Source: Actinokineospora bangkokensis (GTDB lineage Bacteria; Actinomycetota; Actinomycetes; Mycobacteriales; Pseudonocardiaceae). Taken from it: 64,000 nucleotides of DNA. Numbering within the stretch: the first letter of the stretch is position 1; every line of letters starts with the position of its first letter. The stretch spans positions 243,653 to 307,652 of the forward strand of contig NZ_MKQR01000018.1 in assembly GCF_001940455.1 (NCBI RefSeq), in the 5' to 3' direction. The position numbers and the translations under genes are program-made. Below are positions 27,619 through 36,282 of the stretch, piece after piece. A model generated the notes under the pieces. It saw only the letters and a program-made list of their open reading frames with translations. It searched no databases and was not told the DNA's origin.

Positions 27619-28854
27619 TCACCGAGCCGCTGGGTGCACGGGCTCGTGCACGTGCTTGCGCAGGCCGGGGGTGCATGCGGCGACCGCCAAGACCGCCGCC
27701 ACGCACAGCGCGCCGCCGCTGACCAACGCCGTCGTCCCCGAGGTGGCGCTCGCCACCAGACCGGCCCGCATGTTCCCGACCTCCGGCCCCGCGAACCCCA
27801 CCGCCAACTCCGCGGCCCCCACCCGGCCCATCAGCTCGTCGGGGGTGTTCAGCTGCACGATGGCGTTGCGCGACACCACCGACGCGGTGTCCGCCGCACC
27901 CGCGACCACGAGCAGCGCCAACCCCGCCCACGGGTTCGCCACCAGCCCGAACAGCAGCAGCGCCACACCCCACGACAGCGACCCGACCAGCATCACGACG
28001 CCCTGCCGGGGCAGCGACGTGAACGTCCCCGACAGCGCGGACGCCACCACCCCGCCCACGGCGACCGCGGACAGGAACAGCCCCAGCGTGCGCGGGTCGT
28101 CGCCGAACCGCTCGGCGTTGACCAGCGGGAACAGGCTCACCGGCATCGACAGCACGGTGGCGGCGAGGTCGGTGACCAGCGCGCCGCGCACCGTCGCGTG
28201 GCCCACCAGGAACCGCAGCCCGTCGAGCACCCCGCCGAGCCCGGCCCTGGCGGGCTCACCCCCGGGCAGCATCGCGGGCAGCCCGAACGCGCCGAGGAAC
28301 GCCGCGCTGAACGACGCCGCGTCCAGGGCGTAGCAGCCGACGACCCCGGTGAAGCCGATGAGCACCCCGCCGACCGCCGGACCCGCGAGCATGGCCACCT
28401 GCCCGGTGATCCGCTGCAACGCCAACCCCGCGGCCAGCTGCTCGGGCGGCAGCAGCCGGGGCAGGAACGTGCGCGCCGCGGGCCCGCCACCGGCGATGAA
28501 GCACGCCTGCACGGCCACGATCACCAACACCACGCCGATCGGCGCGCCCAGCACCGCCTGCACCACGAGCAGCACCGCGCACGCCGCCTGCCCGACGAGC
28601 GTCCACAAGTAGAAGCGCCTGCGGTCGACCCGGTCCACCAGCGCGCCCGCGAACGGGCCGAGGAACACCATCGGCAACCCCTGCGCCAGGCCGACCGCGC
28701 CCGTCCACACCGTCGACCCGGTGTCCCGCCAGACCTGGTACATCACCGCGACCAGGGTCAGCTGCGAGCCGAACGCGGAGAACGACCGCCCCACCCACAG
28801 CGCGCGGAACGCCCGCGAGGCGCGCAGCGGCCGCAGGTCGACCATCACCCCCAT
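27619..28854 (-). CDS. MFS transporter, probable efflux pump
   Basis: A 411-residue major facilitator with about 12 hydrophobic segments. F-R-A-L-W-V-G-R-S-F-S near the N-terminus and G-A-L-V-D-R-V-D-R-R-R in the loop between helices 2 and 3 are typical of the enterobactin-exporter-like MFS group. The ATG overlaps the end of the upstream marR by 10 bases and has GAGGA 6 nt upstream; another ATG at 28845 overlaps the marR stop as TGATG. Tight coupling to a MarR regulator with a strong operator points to ligand-induced export of a toxic or signalling compound. Confidence 0.92.
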   Translation of the reverse strand: MGVMVDLRPLRASRAFRALWVGRSFSAFGSQLTLVAVMYQVWRDTGSTVWTGAVGLAQGLPMVFLGPFAGALVDRVDRRRFYLWTLVGQAACAVLLVVQAVLGAPIGVVLVIVAVQACFIAGGGPAARTFLPRLLPPEQLAAGLALQRITGQVAMLAGPAVGGVLIGFTGVVGCYALDAASFSAAFLGAFGLPAMLPGGEPARAGLGGVLDGLRFLVGHATVRGALVTDLAATVLSMPVSLFPLVNAERFGDDPRTLGLFLSAVAVGGVVASALSGTFTSLPRQGVVMLVGSLSWGVALLLFGLVANPWAGLALLVVAGAADTASVVSRNAIVQLNTPDELMGRVGAAELAVGFAGPEVGNMRAGLVASATSGTTALVSGGALCVAAVLAVAACTPGLRKHVHEPVHPAAR

Positions 28855-29360
28855 TCCGGGTCCTCGGCCAACCGCGCGGAGATCCGCTCGTGGAAGCCGC
28901 GCCGGGCCAGCGCGGCCCGCAGGTCGTCCACCACCCGCGACAGCGGGTAGGGCACCTCGGCCTCCAGCTCGGCGAGGGCGGCCTCGGTGGCGCGCCACTC
29001 GGCGGCCAGCGCCCCGACCACCCCGCGCGCCTTCGCGGTGAGGGTGACGCGCTTGCTGCGCGCGTCGGGCCCGGGGACGGTGCGCACGAGCCCGGCCTCG
29101 CGCATGGCCTTGACCTTCTGGCTCAGCGCGGAGTGCGTGCGCTGCACGGACGCGGCCAGCTCGGTGATCGTCATGGGGCCCTGCGCGTGCAGCCGGATCA
29201 GCTCCATGACGAAGCTCGGCTTGAGCCCGGGCAGCCCCCGGTCGGCGTAGAGGCGCGCGATGTCGGCGTCCATGTCCTGCTGGAGCAGCCGCAGCGAGCG
29301 CCAGCGGCTCTGCCCGGTGGGGTCCTCGGGCACGGGGTCCTGACCTGCGTCTTCGGGCAC
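28845..29360 (-). CDS. MarR-family transcriptional regulator
   Basis: A 171-residue winged-helix repressor. The HTH spans about residues 60-90 (M-T-I-T-E-L-A-A-S-V-Q-R-T-H-S-A-L-S-Q-K-V), the wing has D-A-R-S-K-R-V-T-L-T, and dimerisation helices flank the core. The GTG at 29358-29360 has no Shine-Dalgarno. The -10 hexamer TACGAT ends 7 nt before it, so the mRNA is probably leaderless. The 12-bp inverted repeat just upstream overlaps that -10. The gene is translationally coupled to the MFS pump downstream, the classic self-regulated efflux arrangement. Confidence 0.92.
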   Translation of the reverse strand: MPEDAGQDPVPEDPTGQSRWRSLRLLQQDMDADIARLYADRGLPGLKPSFVMELIRLHAQGPMTITELAASVQRTHSALSQKVKAMREAGLVRTVPGPDARSKRVTLTAKARGVVGALAAEWRATEAALAELEAEVPYPLSRVVDDLRAALARRGFHERISARLAEDPEWG

Positions 29361-29370
29361 AGGGGGAATC

Positions 29371-29398
29371 GTAACAGCACTTGCATAAGTGCTGTTAC
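29371..29398 (-). promoter_or_regulatory. MarR operator, 12-bp perfect inverted repeat
   Basis: GTAACAGCACTT, a 4-bp spacer, and AAGTGCTGTTAC form perfect 12-bp arms. The -10 hexamer of marR (29368-29373, minus strand) overlaps the edge nearest the gene. A bound MarR dimer would occlude RNA polymerase, giving autorepression of the marR-MFS operon. Confidence 0.88.
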
Positions 29399-29560
29399 GA
29401 CGTGGCCGGGTCGCCCCAGGGCACACTCACCGTTGCCACTGCACCGGGTGTCACCGGTGCGTGCGGGTGGCCAACGGACCGGTTGTCCGCGCGGGAAGGC
29501 ACTGGATACGCCGGTTCACTCGATGGTGTGGCGGGCTGGCGTAGGCCAAGTGGGTGACCC

Positions 29561-30553
29561 ATGCTGTGCGCCATGAAGGTGCGTGCGGTGGGCGTGTTCG
29601 CCCGGGTGTTGCTCGCCGTGGGGGCGCTGGCCGTGGTGGCGGCCCTGGCCCTGGGCTGGGTGCTGACGTCGGCGTTCACCGGTGGCCTGGCCACCCTGCC
29701 CGGCGGTTCGCTCGACGGGCTGGCCAACCGCCCGGCCGAGGAGCCGGGCGACCCGCTGACGGTCCTGCTCATCGGCACCGACAGCCGCGCCGACGAACCC
29801 GAGGACGGCGGGGTCACCGGCCAGCGCGCCGACGCGATGATGGTGCTGCGGGTGGCCCCGGACTCCTCCCGCGCCGACCTGATCTCGCTGCCCCGCGACT
29901 CCTGGGTGGACCTGCCCGGCCACGGCCAGGCCAAGGCCAACGCCGCCCTGGCCCTGGGCGGGGTCCCGCTGACCACGCAGCTGGTGGAGACCCTGACCGG
30001 CTGGCGGGTCGACCACGTGGCCGTCGTCGACTTCACCGCCGTCCGCGAGATCACCACCCAGCTCGGCGGCGTGGAGGTCGACAACTACACCAACGCCCCC
30101 GACCCCCGCACCGGTCGCGGCTTCCCCGCGGGCAAGCTCACCCTCGCGGGCGACGACGCCCTGGAGTTCGTCCGCCAGCGCTACGGCCTGCCCAACGGCG
30201 ACCTCGACCGCATCGACCGCCAGCAGCAGCTCATCAAGGGCATCGTCGCCAAGACCCTCACCGGCGACACCCTCGCCAACCCCAACCGCCTCCGCCTCAT
30301 CCTCTCCGCCCTCGGCACCCACGCCACCGTCGACGCCGACCTCGCGGGCCCCGCCTTCAACCGCGTCGCCGCCCAGATCGCCGCCGTCCCCGGCACCGCA
30401 AGGACCTTCTACACCGCCCCGACCCTCGGCCCCGGCCGCTCCCCCGACGGCCAGTCCTACCTGGTCCTGGACACCACAGCCCTCAAGGCCGCCTGCGCCG
30501 ACATCGCCGCGGGCCGCACCCCCACCCTCCCCAACAAAGCCCCCACCCCCTGA
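29561..30553 (+). CDS. LytR-CpsA-Psr (LCP) family protein
   Basis: A 330-residue membrane-anchored LCP enzyme; relatives transfer lipid-linked glycopolymers to peptidoglycan. One N-terminal helix (residues 12-36) is followed by the LCP domain: T-V-L-L-I-G-T-D-S-R near residue 68, D-A-M-M-V-L-R-V near 91, L-I-S-L-P-R-D-S near 107, and the Arg-rich E-F-V-R-Q-R-Y...D-L-D-R-I-D-R-Q-Q near 205-222, which carries the phosphate-binding arginines. The last 100 residues match the usual end of the domain. Two ATGs (29561, 29573) are possible; neither has a strong ribosome site. Confidence 0.92.
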   Translation: MLCAMKVRAVGVFARVLLAVGALAVVAALALGWVLTSAFTGGLATLPGGSLDGLANRPAEEPGDPLTVLLIGTDSRADEPEDGGVTGQRADAMMVLRVAPDSSRADLISLPRDSWVDLPGHGQAKANAALALGGVPLTTQLVETLTGWRVDHVAVVDFTAVREITTQLGGVEVDNYTNAPDPRTGRGFPAGKLTLAGDDALEFVRQRYGLPNGDLDRIDRQQQLIKGIVAKTLTGDTLANPNRLRLILSALGTHATVDADLAGPAFNRVAAQIAAVPGTARTFYTAPTLGPGRSPDGQSYLVLDTTALKAACADIAAGRTPTLPNKAPTP

Positions 30554-30754
30554 CCCGACCAGCTGCCCGCACACGGGAGCACAACGATGGTTCTGTGTTC
30601 TGTTCAGGCGAAGGTGGCGGGTGTTCGGGGTAGTTGGCGGGGCGGTGTTCAGGACAGGGGGCGGGGTCGGCGGAATGCGCCGCCGTGCGGAACCTCGGTC
30701 TGGCTGCTCGGGGGTGCGCCCGCGTCGTCGGGCAGGTGAGGGGTGCAGCGACGG

Positions 30755-30790
30755 CGCAGGGCCCCGCAGTCGTGCCTGCGGGGCCCTGCG
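30755..30790 (-). terminator. Hairpin terminator
   Basis: A perfect 14-bp stem (CGCAGGGCCCCGCA at 30755-30768 and complement at 30777-30790) lies 15 bp downstream of the minus-strand secreted-protein gene. Confidence 0.8.
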
Positions 30791-30805
30791 CCACTCGTCT
30801 CGTGC

Positions 30806-31288
30806 TCAGTCGACCAGGATGCGAACAGCTCGGTTGTCCCAGCCGTCGCCCAGCTCGGACAGTCGGGGCCAGTCGCCCTCGACCTCGGTGGAGCGGCCCC
30901 CGCTGGGGCCGACCAGCACCCAGTTGCAGTGGCCGGTGTCGACCTTGCGGACCGACGACACCCACCGCGCGCCGTTGAGCAGGGGGATGTCGAAGCCGTA
31001 GTCGGCCGGGGAGAAGTCGGACTCCGCGGTGCACCCGCCGCCCGGCTTGAAGTACTGGATGCCGACGCCGGTGTAGCCGGGGTTCTCCCACACCGTGACC
31101 ACGTGGGTGTTCGCGGCGGCGATCCGCTCCGCCTCGGCGTTGTCGGCGGTGCACCGCGCTCCCCCGCCTGCGAGCAGCAGGCACGTCGTGCCCCCCGCGC
31201 TTGCCGCGTTGGCCGGGGCCCAGGCCAACGCCACCGCTGCCACCGCCGTGGCGGTGGCAGCCATGGCTTGCGTCCATGCTCGGTTCAC
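30806..31288 (-). CDS. Small secreted protein, beta/gamma-crystallin-like
   Basis: A 160-residue exported protein. The signal peptide ends near residue 28 (A-P-A-N-A-A-S-A). The mature part has four Cys and two similar beta-sheet halves: V-T-V-W-E-N-P-G-Y-T-G-V-G-I-Q-Y-F and the later W-D-N-R-A-V-R-I-L. This pattern resembles beta/gamma-crystallin or peptidase-inhibitor I36-like folds in actinomycetes. Function is unknown. The GTG at 31286-31288 is chosen because GAGGAG sits 5 nt upstream; a GTG two codons earlier is too close to it. Confidence 0.75.
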   Translation of the reverse strand: MNRAWTQAMAATATAVAAVALAWAPANAASAGGTTCLLLAGGGARCTADNAEAERIAAANTHVVTVWENPGYTGVGIQYFKPGGGCTAESDFSPADYGFDIPLLNGARWVSSVRKVDTGHCNWVLVGPSGGRSTEVEGDWPRLSELGDGWDNRAVRILVD

Positions 31289-31904
31289 GTGCACTCCTCA
31301 ACAGTGGTGCACCGATCCCGGCCGGTGCGCGGTCCTGTCACCGCTGCGCGGCCGCACAACCATCACCCACCCAGGCAGCCGGCGCAGCGGACCAGGCCAG
31401 AACAACCGCAACGGCTGCCGACCACATGGACTCACCCGACCGACATCGCGCCGACCACAGAGCCCGCCAACCAGGTCCGAGCCAGACCCTCGCCACCTTC
31501 CAGCGCAACGAACAGCGGGCCCTGTCGAGCACAAGCACCTACCCGGGCACGCCCGAAGAAACCCGGATATCCGCTTTGCCCAACCACCCACGCTCCCGCA
31601 GGCGTACCCCGCCCAAGGGGACCCCTTGTTTTCACGTTACCGCTGGTCAGCGCGGTCAAGAAGACCCCCAACCCGACCTGTGCACAACCCGGCGCCCTGT
31701 GGACAACCCAGCCGCGCACCAGCCAGCCGCCCCGTGAACAAGTCAAGCCGGCGCCCTCGTGACCAAGCCAGGTCGAGCCAGCACCCCGCGAGCAAGCCCC
31801 CCAACTCCCGCTGAACGCCACCCCACAGCCCGGTGACCGAGGCCCACTCACCCCAGAGGATGATCAACGCCCGGTCAGCAGTCCCCGAGCCCGCAGGTGG
31901 TCCG
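31289..31904. other. 616-bp intergenic region with two DnaA-box-like sites
   Basis: No gene with coding character is visible. It holds the presumed promoter of the small secreted protein and the ribosome site of the hydrolase. At 31679-31687 (TGTGCACAA) and 31698-31706 (TGTGGACAA) lie two same-oriented 9-mers; the second is an exact complement of TTGTCCACA, the DnaA box preferred in Streptomyces. Confidence 0.5.
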
Positions 31905-32789
31905 ATGCGCGAGATCGAGATGGTGGTGCCCGACGACAACGGCTTCCCGGGCACCCTGGTGCTCCCCGACGGCCCGGGCCCGCACCCGGCCGCCCTCCTG
32001 CTGTGGGCGGGGCGCGCCGACCGCGACGGCGACCTGCGCGCGGGCGCCCTCGGCCTGGGCGGGGCCATCGCGGGCGCGCTCGCGGGCGCGGGGGTCGCCT
32101 CGTTCCGCTACGACCGCCGCTGCGGGTCGGACGAGGCCTGGCGGGCGCTGGGGTTCTACGACCACCGCGCCACCGCCCGGGCAGCCCTGGGCGCGCTGGC
32201 CGAGCACCCGGAGGTCGGGCCGGTCGGCGTCCTGGGCCACAGCGAGGGCGCCCTGCACGCCGCGGGGTTGGCCGCCGACGACCCGCGCGTGTGCGCCGCG
32301 GTCCTGCTCGCCTGCCCGGCCCGCACCGGCAAGCAGGTCTACCTCGACAGCGCCCGCCACTGGACCCCCGCCGACCTGCCCCGGGCCCAGCGCCTGCGCA
32401 ACCGCCTGCTCCGCCGCACCCCCGAGGACCAGGTGCGCCGCACCGTGTCCCGGGCGGAGGCGGGCGACCCCCGGGTCAGCAAGCTCCTGCGCGAGTACGT
32501 CCGCCACGACCCCCGCGACGACCTGGCCAGGATCACCGTCCCCGTCTTGGCGCTGACCGGCGAGAAGGACATCACCATCCCGCAGGCGGACCTGGCCACC
32601 ATCACGTCCCTCGTCCCCGCCCCCGTGCGCGCCCACCGGGTCCCCGACCTCACCCACCTGCTGCGCCGCGACCCCGGCACCCCCACCCGGGAGGACTTCC
32701 GCAGGCAGCTGTCCGAGCCGGTCGACGGCGAGGTCCTGGCCGACGTCGCCGAGTGGGTCGCGAACGCCCTGTCCCCCGCCGTCCGCTGA
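31905..32789 (+). CDS. Alpha/beta hydrolase
   Basis: A 294-residue cytoplasmic alpha/beta hydrolase of the dienelactone-hydrolase/acylaminopeptidase-like kind. The nucleophile elbow is G-H-S-E-G near residue 113; the acid is probably Asp in G-E-K-D-I-T-I-P near 223 and the base His in D-L-T-H-L-L near 250. An N-terminal domain-like start (E-M-V-V-P-D-D-N-G-F-P-G-T-L-V-L-P) indicates esterase or peptidase activity on small substrates. AGGTGG precedes this ATG; 24 upstream codons are open but lack a ribosome site. No partner genes nearby. Confidence 0.88.
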   Translation: MREIEMVVPDDNGFPGTLVLPDGPGPHPAALLLWAGRADRDGDLRAGALGLGGAIAGALAGAGVASFRYDRRCGSDEAWRALGFYDHRATARAALGALAEHPEVGPVGVLGHSEGALHAAGLAADDPRVCAAVLLACPARTGKQVYLDSARHWTPADLPRAQRLRNRLLRRTPEDQVRRTVSRAEAGDPRVSKLLREYVRHDPRDDLARITVPVLALTGEKDITIPQADLATITSLVPAPVRAHRVPDLTHLLRRDPGTPTREDFRRQLSEPVDGEVLADVAEWVANALSPAVR

Positions 32790-32887
32790 CCACCTGACCG
32801 CCCACCGGTCCCAGCAGGTGGACCGCGCGACCCGGGTGCCGGGGCGCGACCTACTGTCGAGGGGGAGGCGGTGGAGGGAGGGGCGCA

Positions 32888-34780
32888 GTGGACCAGCGGG
32901 TGTCCGTGGCCGTGGTGGGGGCGGGGCCGAGCGGTGTCGGGCTGGTGGAGCGGATCGCGGCGAGCGCGCCGGAGCTGTTCCCCACCGGCCACCTGACCGT
33001 GCACCTGGTGGACCCGCACCCGCCGGGGGCGGGGCGGGTGTGGCGCTACGACCAGTCGCCGCTGCTGTGGATGAACTCGATGCCCGAGGACGTCACGATG
33101 TTCCTCGACGAGTCGGTGACCGCCGAGGGCCCGGTGCGGCCGGGGCCGACGCTGGCGGCGTGGGCGGCGCGGGTGCGCGGGTCGGGCGGCGACGGGGTGC
33201 CCGAGGACCTGCGCGAGGAGTTCGCGGCCAGCACGCCGACGAAGTTCCCCAGCCGCCGGTTGCAGAGCGCCTACCTGGACTGGTTCTTCCGCGACGCGCT
33301 GGCCGCGCTGCCGTCCAACGTGGACGTCGTGGTGCACGAGGACACCGCCGTGGACGTCACCGGCGGGCACGGCGGCCCGCAGTCGGTGTGGCTGGCCGAG
33401 GGCGCCGAGCCGCTGGTGGTCGACGTCGTGGTGATGGCCGTGGGCCACCTGGACGTCGCGCCGACCCCCGGGCAGCTGGCGCTGGCGGAGTACGCCGCCG
33501 AGCACGACCTGCGCTACGTGCCGCCCGCCTACACCTCCGACATCGACCTGTCCGCGCTGCAACCGGGCGAGGACGTGCTGGTGCGCGGCTTCGGCCTGGC
33601 GTTCATCGACCTGATGGCCCTGGTCACCGAGGGCCGCGGCGGCCGGTTCGAGCAGGTCGACGGCACGCTGGTGTACCACCCGTCCGGCAAGGAACCGCAC
33701 CTGCACATCGGGTCCCGCCGCGGCGTGCCCTACCACGCCAAGCCCGGGTACCGGTTGCAGGGCGAGTTCGCGGGCCCGCCGCGCTTCTTCGACGTGGCGG
33801 CGGTGGAGCGGCTGACCGCGCGCGAGGAGCGGGTGGACTTCTGGCGGGACATGTGGCCGCTGGTCGCCAAGGACGTGGCCTGGTGCTACTACACCGAGCT
33901 GTACTCCGCGCACGGCGAGCGGACGGCGCTGCCGTTCGAGGAGTTCGAGCGCCGCTTCGCCGCCGCCGACTGGGGTTCGGCCGAGCTGCGCGCGCTGGTC
34001 GTCGAGGCCGTGCCCGCCGAGGAGGACCGCTTCGACCCCGAGCGGCTGGACAAGCCGCTGGCGGGCCTGACCTTCGCCGACGAGGCCGAGCTGACCGAGC
34101 ACCTGCACGCCTACGTCCGCGCCGACATCGCCCGCCGCGCCGACCCCGCCCACAGCGCGGACATGGGCGCGTTCCTGGGCCTGCTGTTCGCCTTCGCCCA
34201 GATCGCGCGGGTCGTCGCCTCCGGCCGCCTCACCGACGACGCCCTCATCGACGACGTCGACACCTGGTGGTTCGGCTTCTTCTCCTACTTCGCCAGCGGC
34301 CCCCCGGCCCCGCGCCTGGAGCAGCTGCTCGCCCTGTCCCGCGCGGGCGTCGTCTCCTTCGTCGGCCCGGACATGTGGGTCCGCGCCGACGGCGGCCGCT
34401 TCACCGCGGGCAGCCCCGCCGTCCCCGGCGAGCGCACCGCCACCGCCCTGGTCGAGGCCCGCCTCCCCCGCCCCAGCGTCGCCCGCGCCACCGACCCCCT
34501 CATCGTCGCCCTGCGCGACCGCGGCGAACTGGTCGAGGAGTCCCTGCCCGGCGGCCGCACCACCGGCCGCATCACCACCCGCACCTCCGGCGCCCTCGTC
34601 GAACGGGACGGCACCGCCCACCCCCGCCGCATCGCCCTCGGCCCCCACACCAGCATCCGAGCCGCGGCCGCCTTCTCCCGCCCGCACACCAACGCCCCCG
34701 GCTTCCGCCGCAATGACCGCGTCGCCCGCACCATCCTCCGCACCCTCCACGCGGGCGGCCCCATCACCATCGACACCTGA
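32888..34780 (+). CDS. FAD/NAD(P)-binding protein, NAD_binding_9-like
   Basis: A 630-residue protein beginning with a Rossmann FAD site, V-A-V-V-G-A-G-P-S-G-V-G at residues 7-18, then V-D-P-H-P-P-G-A-G-R-V-W and W-M-N-S-M-P, which follow the FAD-NAD(P)-binding 9 family found beside siderophore, antibiotic or peptide genes in actinomycetes. A second nucleotide-site region is around residues 225-250 (L-V-R-G-F-G-L-A-F-I-D). The C-terminal half has the family's Trp-rich helical segment (W-W-F-G-F-F-S-Y-F). Reaction unknown; relatives are treated as putative amine or lysine monooxygenase-like proteins. GTG start with GGAGGGAGG upstream. Confidence 0.85.
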   Translation: MDQRVSVAVVGAGPSGVGLVERIAASAPELFPTGHLTVHLVDPHPPGAGRVWRYDQSPLLWMNSMPEDVTMFLDESVTAEGPVRPGPTLAAWAARVRGSGGDGVPEDLREEFAASTPTKFPSRRLQSAYLDWFFRDALAALPSNVDVVVHEDTAVDVTGGHGGPQSVWLAEGAEPLVVDVVVMAVGHLDVAPTPGQLALAEYAAEHDLRYVPPAYTSDIDLSALQPGEDVLVRGFGLAFIDLMALVTEGRGGRFEQVDGTLVYHPSGKEPHLHIGSRRGVPYHAKPGYRLQGEFAGPPRFFDVAAVERLTAREERVDFWRDMWPLVAKDVAWCYYTELYSAHGERTALPFEEFERRFAAADWGSAELRALVVEAVPAEEDRFDPERLDKPLAGLTFADEAELTEHLHAYVRADIARRADPAHSADMGAFLGLLFAFAQIARVVASGRLTDDALIDDVDTWWFGFFSYFASGPPAPRLEQLLALSRAGVVSFVGPDMWVRADGGRFTAGSPAVPGERTATALVEARLPRPSVARATDPLIVALRDRGELVEESLPGGRTTGRITTRTSGALVERDGTAHPRRIALGPHTSIRAAAAFSRPHTNAPGFRRNDRVARTILRTLHAGGPITIDT

Positions 34781-34808
34781 CGGTCCCGGCGCGACCACCG
34801 GGGGCGGG

Positions 34809-35492
34809 TTAGTCCAGTGTGGAGGGTAGGCCGAAGGCGGCGTGGACGGCGGGGTCCATGAAGGCCGCGATCTCCACCGCCAAGCCGTCCCGCGAGCGGA
34901 CGCGCACCAGTGCCTCCAGCTCACCCTCCTGGTAGCACGCGAACGCGGTGGTCCCGTTGGCCGGGACCTCCGCCACTTCCCACTCGCCCGTGAACACCCG
35001 CGAGGCCGTGTAGGCCAGGACCGCTTCCCTGCCGGACACCACCTCGTCCTCCGGCGGGGTCACCAGCACCACGTCCTCGGCGAGCACCGACGACAGGTCC
35101 CCGTTCTCCCACGCTTCCGCGAAGCCCTCCGGCGGCGGTACCGGCGTGCCGGCAGCGACCTGGGAGGCCAACCGCTCAGCGAAGGGAAGCCGCTGCAACG
35201 CCGCCACCGCCTCCACGTCCACGTCCCCGGGCCACGGGTCCGGGTGGGGGCGCGGCTCGCCCGCCCGCTCGGCGCACACCTCGTCCGCCAGGGCGAGCAG
35301 CCACCCGCGCACGTCCTCTGGGCTGCCTGCCACCTCGTCGAACGCGCGCTGGAGCACTTCCGCCAGCGCGTCCTCCGCGTCCACGACCGAGGCCAGCAGC
35401 AGGTAGCACCGGGTGGCCACGGCGTCCCGGTGGGGGGACACGAGGTCGGCGAAGGCGGTGGGGTCGCCGTCGCGGGCGGGGGAGGTGGTCAC
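34809..35492 (-). CDS. Sigma region 2-like protein with NTF2-like C-terminus, no region 4
   Basis: A 227-residue protein. Residues 12-75 look like sigma-70 region 2 (F-A-D-L-V-S-P-H-R-D-A-V-A-T-R-C-Y ... D-A-E-D-A-L-A-E-V, W-L-L-A-L-A-D-E-V). The C-terminal 120 residues read as a SnoaL/NTF2-like domain (F-A-E-A-W-E-N-G-D-L-S-S-V-L-A-E-D-V-V-L), as in SigJ/ECF41 factors. The region-4 helix-turn-helix that should lie between is missing: only about 25 residues separate the two. It may be a decayed or repurposed sigma factor. The GTG lies 10 bp after the sigF stop, has no Shine-Dalgarno, and TAAGCT sits 7 nt upstream. Confidence 0.78.
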   Translation of the reverse strand: MTTSPARDGDPTAFADLVSPHRDAVATRCYLLLASVVDAEDALAEVLQRAFDEVAGSPEDVRGWLLALADEVCAERAGEPRPHPDPWPGDVDVEAVAALQRLPFAERLASQVAAGTPVPPPEGFAEAWENGDLSSVLAEDVVLVTPPEDEVVSGREAVLAYTASRVFTGEWEVAEVPANGTTAFACYQEGELEALVRVRSRDGLAVEIAAFMDPAVHAAFGLPSTLD

Positions 35493-35502
35493 CCGGGGAA
35501 GC

Positions 35503-36282
35503 TTAGAGCTCGGAGCCGAGTTTGCCGCGCAGGCGGGAGAGGGTCTGGGCGAGCAGGCGGGAGACGTGCATCTGGGACAGGCCGACGCGCTGGGCGATCT
35601 GGGACTGGGTCATGTTGCCGTAGAAGCGCAGGGTGAGGATGGTGCGCTCGCGCTCGGGGAGAGCGGCGACCAGCGGGCGCAGGGCCTCGTGGTACTCGAC
35701 CTTCTCCAGCTCGGGGTCCTCGGCGCCCAGGGAGCGGACCAGCGGGCTCTCGGTCTCGCCGTCCTCGCGGGACTCGTCGACCGAGACCGCCTGGTAGGCC
35801 TGCCCGACCTCCAGGCCCTCGTAGACGTCGTCGACCGGGAGGTCGAGGTGGCGGGCGAGCTCGGAGGGGGTGGGGGCGCGGCCCAGGCGCTGGAACAGCT
35901 CGCCGGTGGCGGCGCTGATCTCCAGGTGCAGCTCCTTGAGCCTGCGCGGCACCCGGATCGACCAGCTGGTGTCGCGGAAGTACCGGCGCACCTCGCCCAT
36001 GATCGTCGGGATGGCGAAGGACAGGAAGTCGGTGCCGCGGGTGGGGTCGAACCGGTCCACGGCGTTGATCACGCCGAGGGTGGCGACCTGGCGCAGGTCC
36101 TCGGTGGCCTGGCCGCGGTTGGCGAAGCGGATGGCGATGTGGTCGGCCAGCGGCAGGTGCCCGGTGACCAGCTCGTCGCGCAGGGCGGCGCGCTCGTCGG
36201 GGTCGGCGGACTCGGCGAGCCGGTGGAACAGCGGGACGAGGTGGTCGTACTCGGTGGACCGGGTGCGTTCGGTGGTGGGCAT
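35503..36282 (-). CDS. sigF: RNA polymerase sigma factor SigF (group 3, SigB/SigF class)
   Basis: A 259-residue stress/sporulation-type sigma factor. Region 2 (D-L-R-Q-V-A-T-L-G-V-I-N-A-V-D-R-F-D, F-L-S-F-A-I-P-T-I-M-G-E-V-R-R-Y-F-R-D), region 3 and region 4 (M-T-Q-S-Q-I-A-Q-R-V-G-L-S-Q-M-H-V-S-R-L) are all intact. The ATG overlaps the rsbW stop as TGATG, so anti-sigma and sigma are coupled, as in mycobacteria. No rsbV anti-anti-sigma gene is adjacent. It would direct polymerase to general stress promoters when released from RsbW. Confidence 0.94.
   Translation of the reverse strand: MPTTERTRSTEYDHLVPLFHRLAESADPDERAALRDELVTGHLPLADHIAIRFANRGQATEDLRQVATLGVINAVDRFDPTRGTDFLSFAIPTIMGEVRRYFRDTSWSIRVPRRLKELHLEISAATGELFQRLGRAPTPSELARHLDLPVDDVYEGLEVGQAYQAVSVDESREDGETESPLVRSLGAEDPELEKVEYHEALRPLVAALPERERTILTLRFYGNMTQSQIAQRVGLSQMHVSRLLAQTLSRLRGKLGSEL

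Noticed and set aside
31432..31851. A 139-codon minus-strand frame rich in Gly, Trp and Arg
   Set aside because: No ribosome site, atypical amino acid composition, and it overlaps competing frames of similar length.
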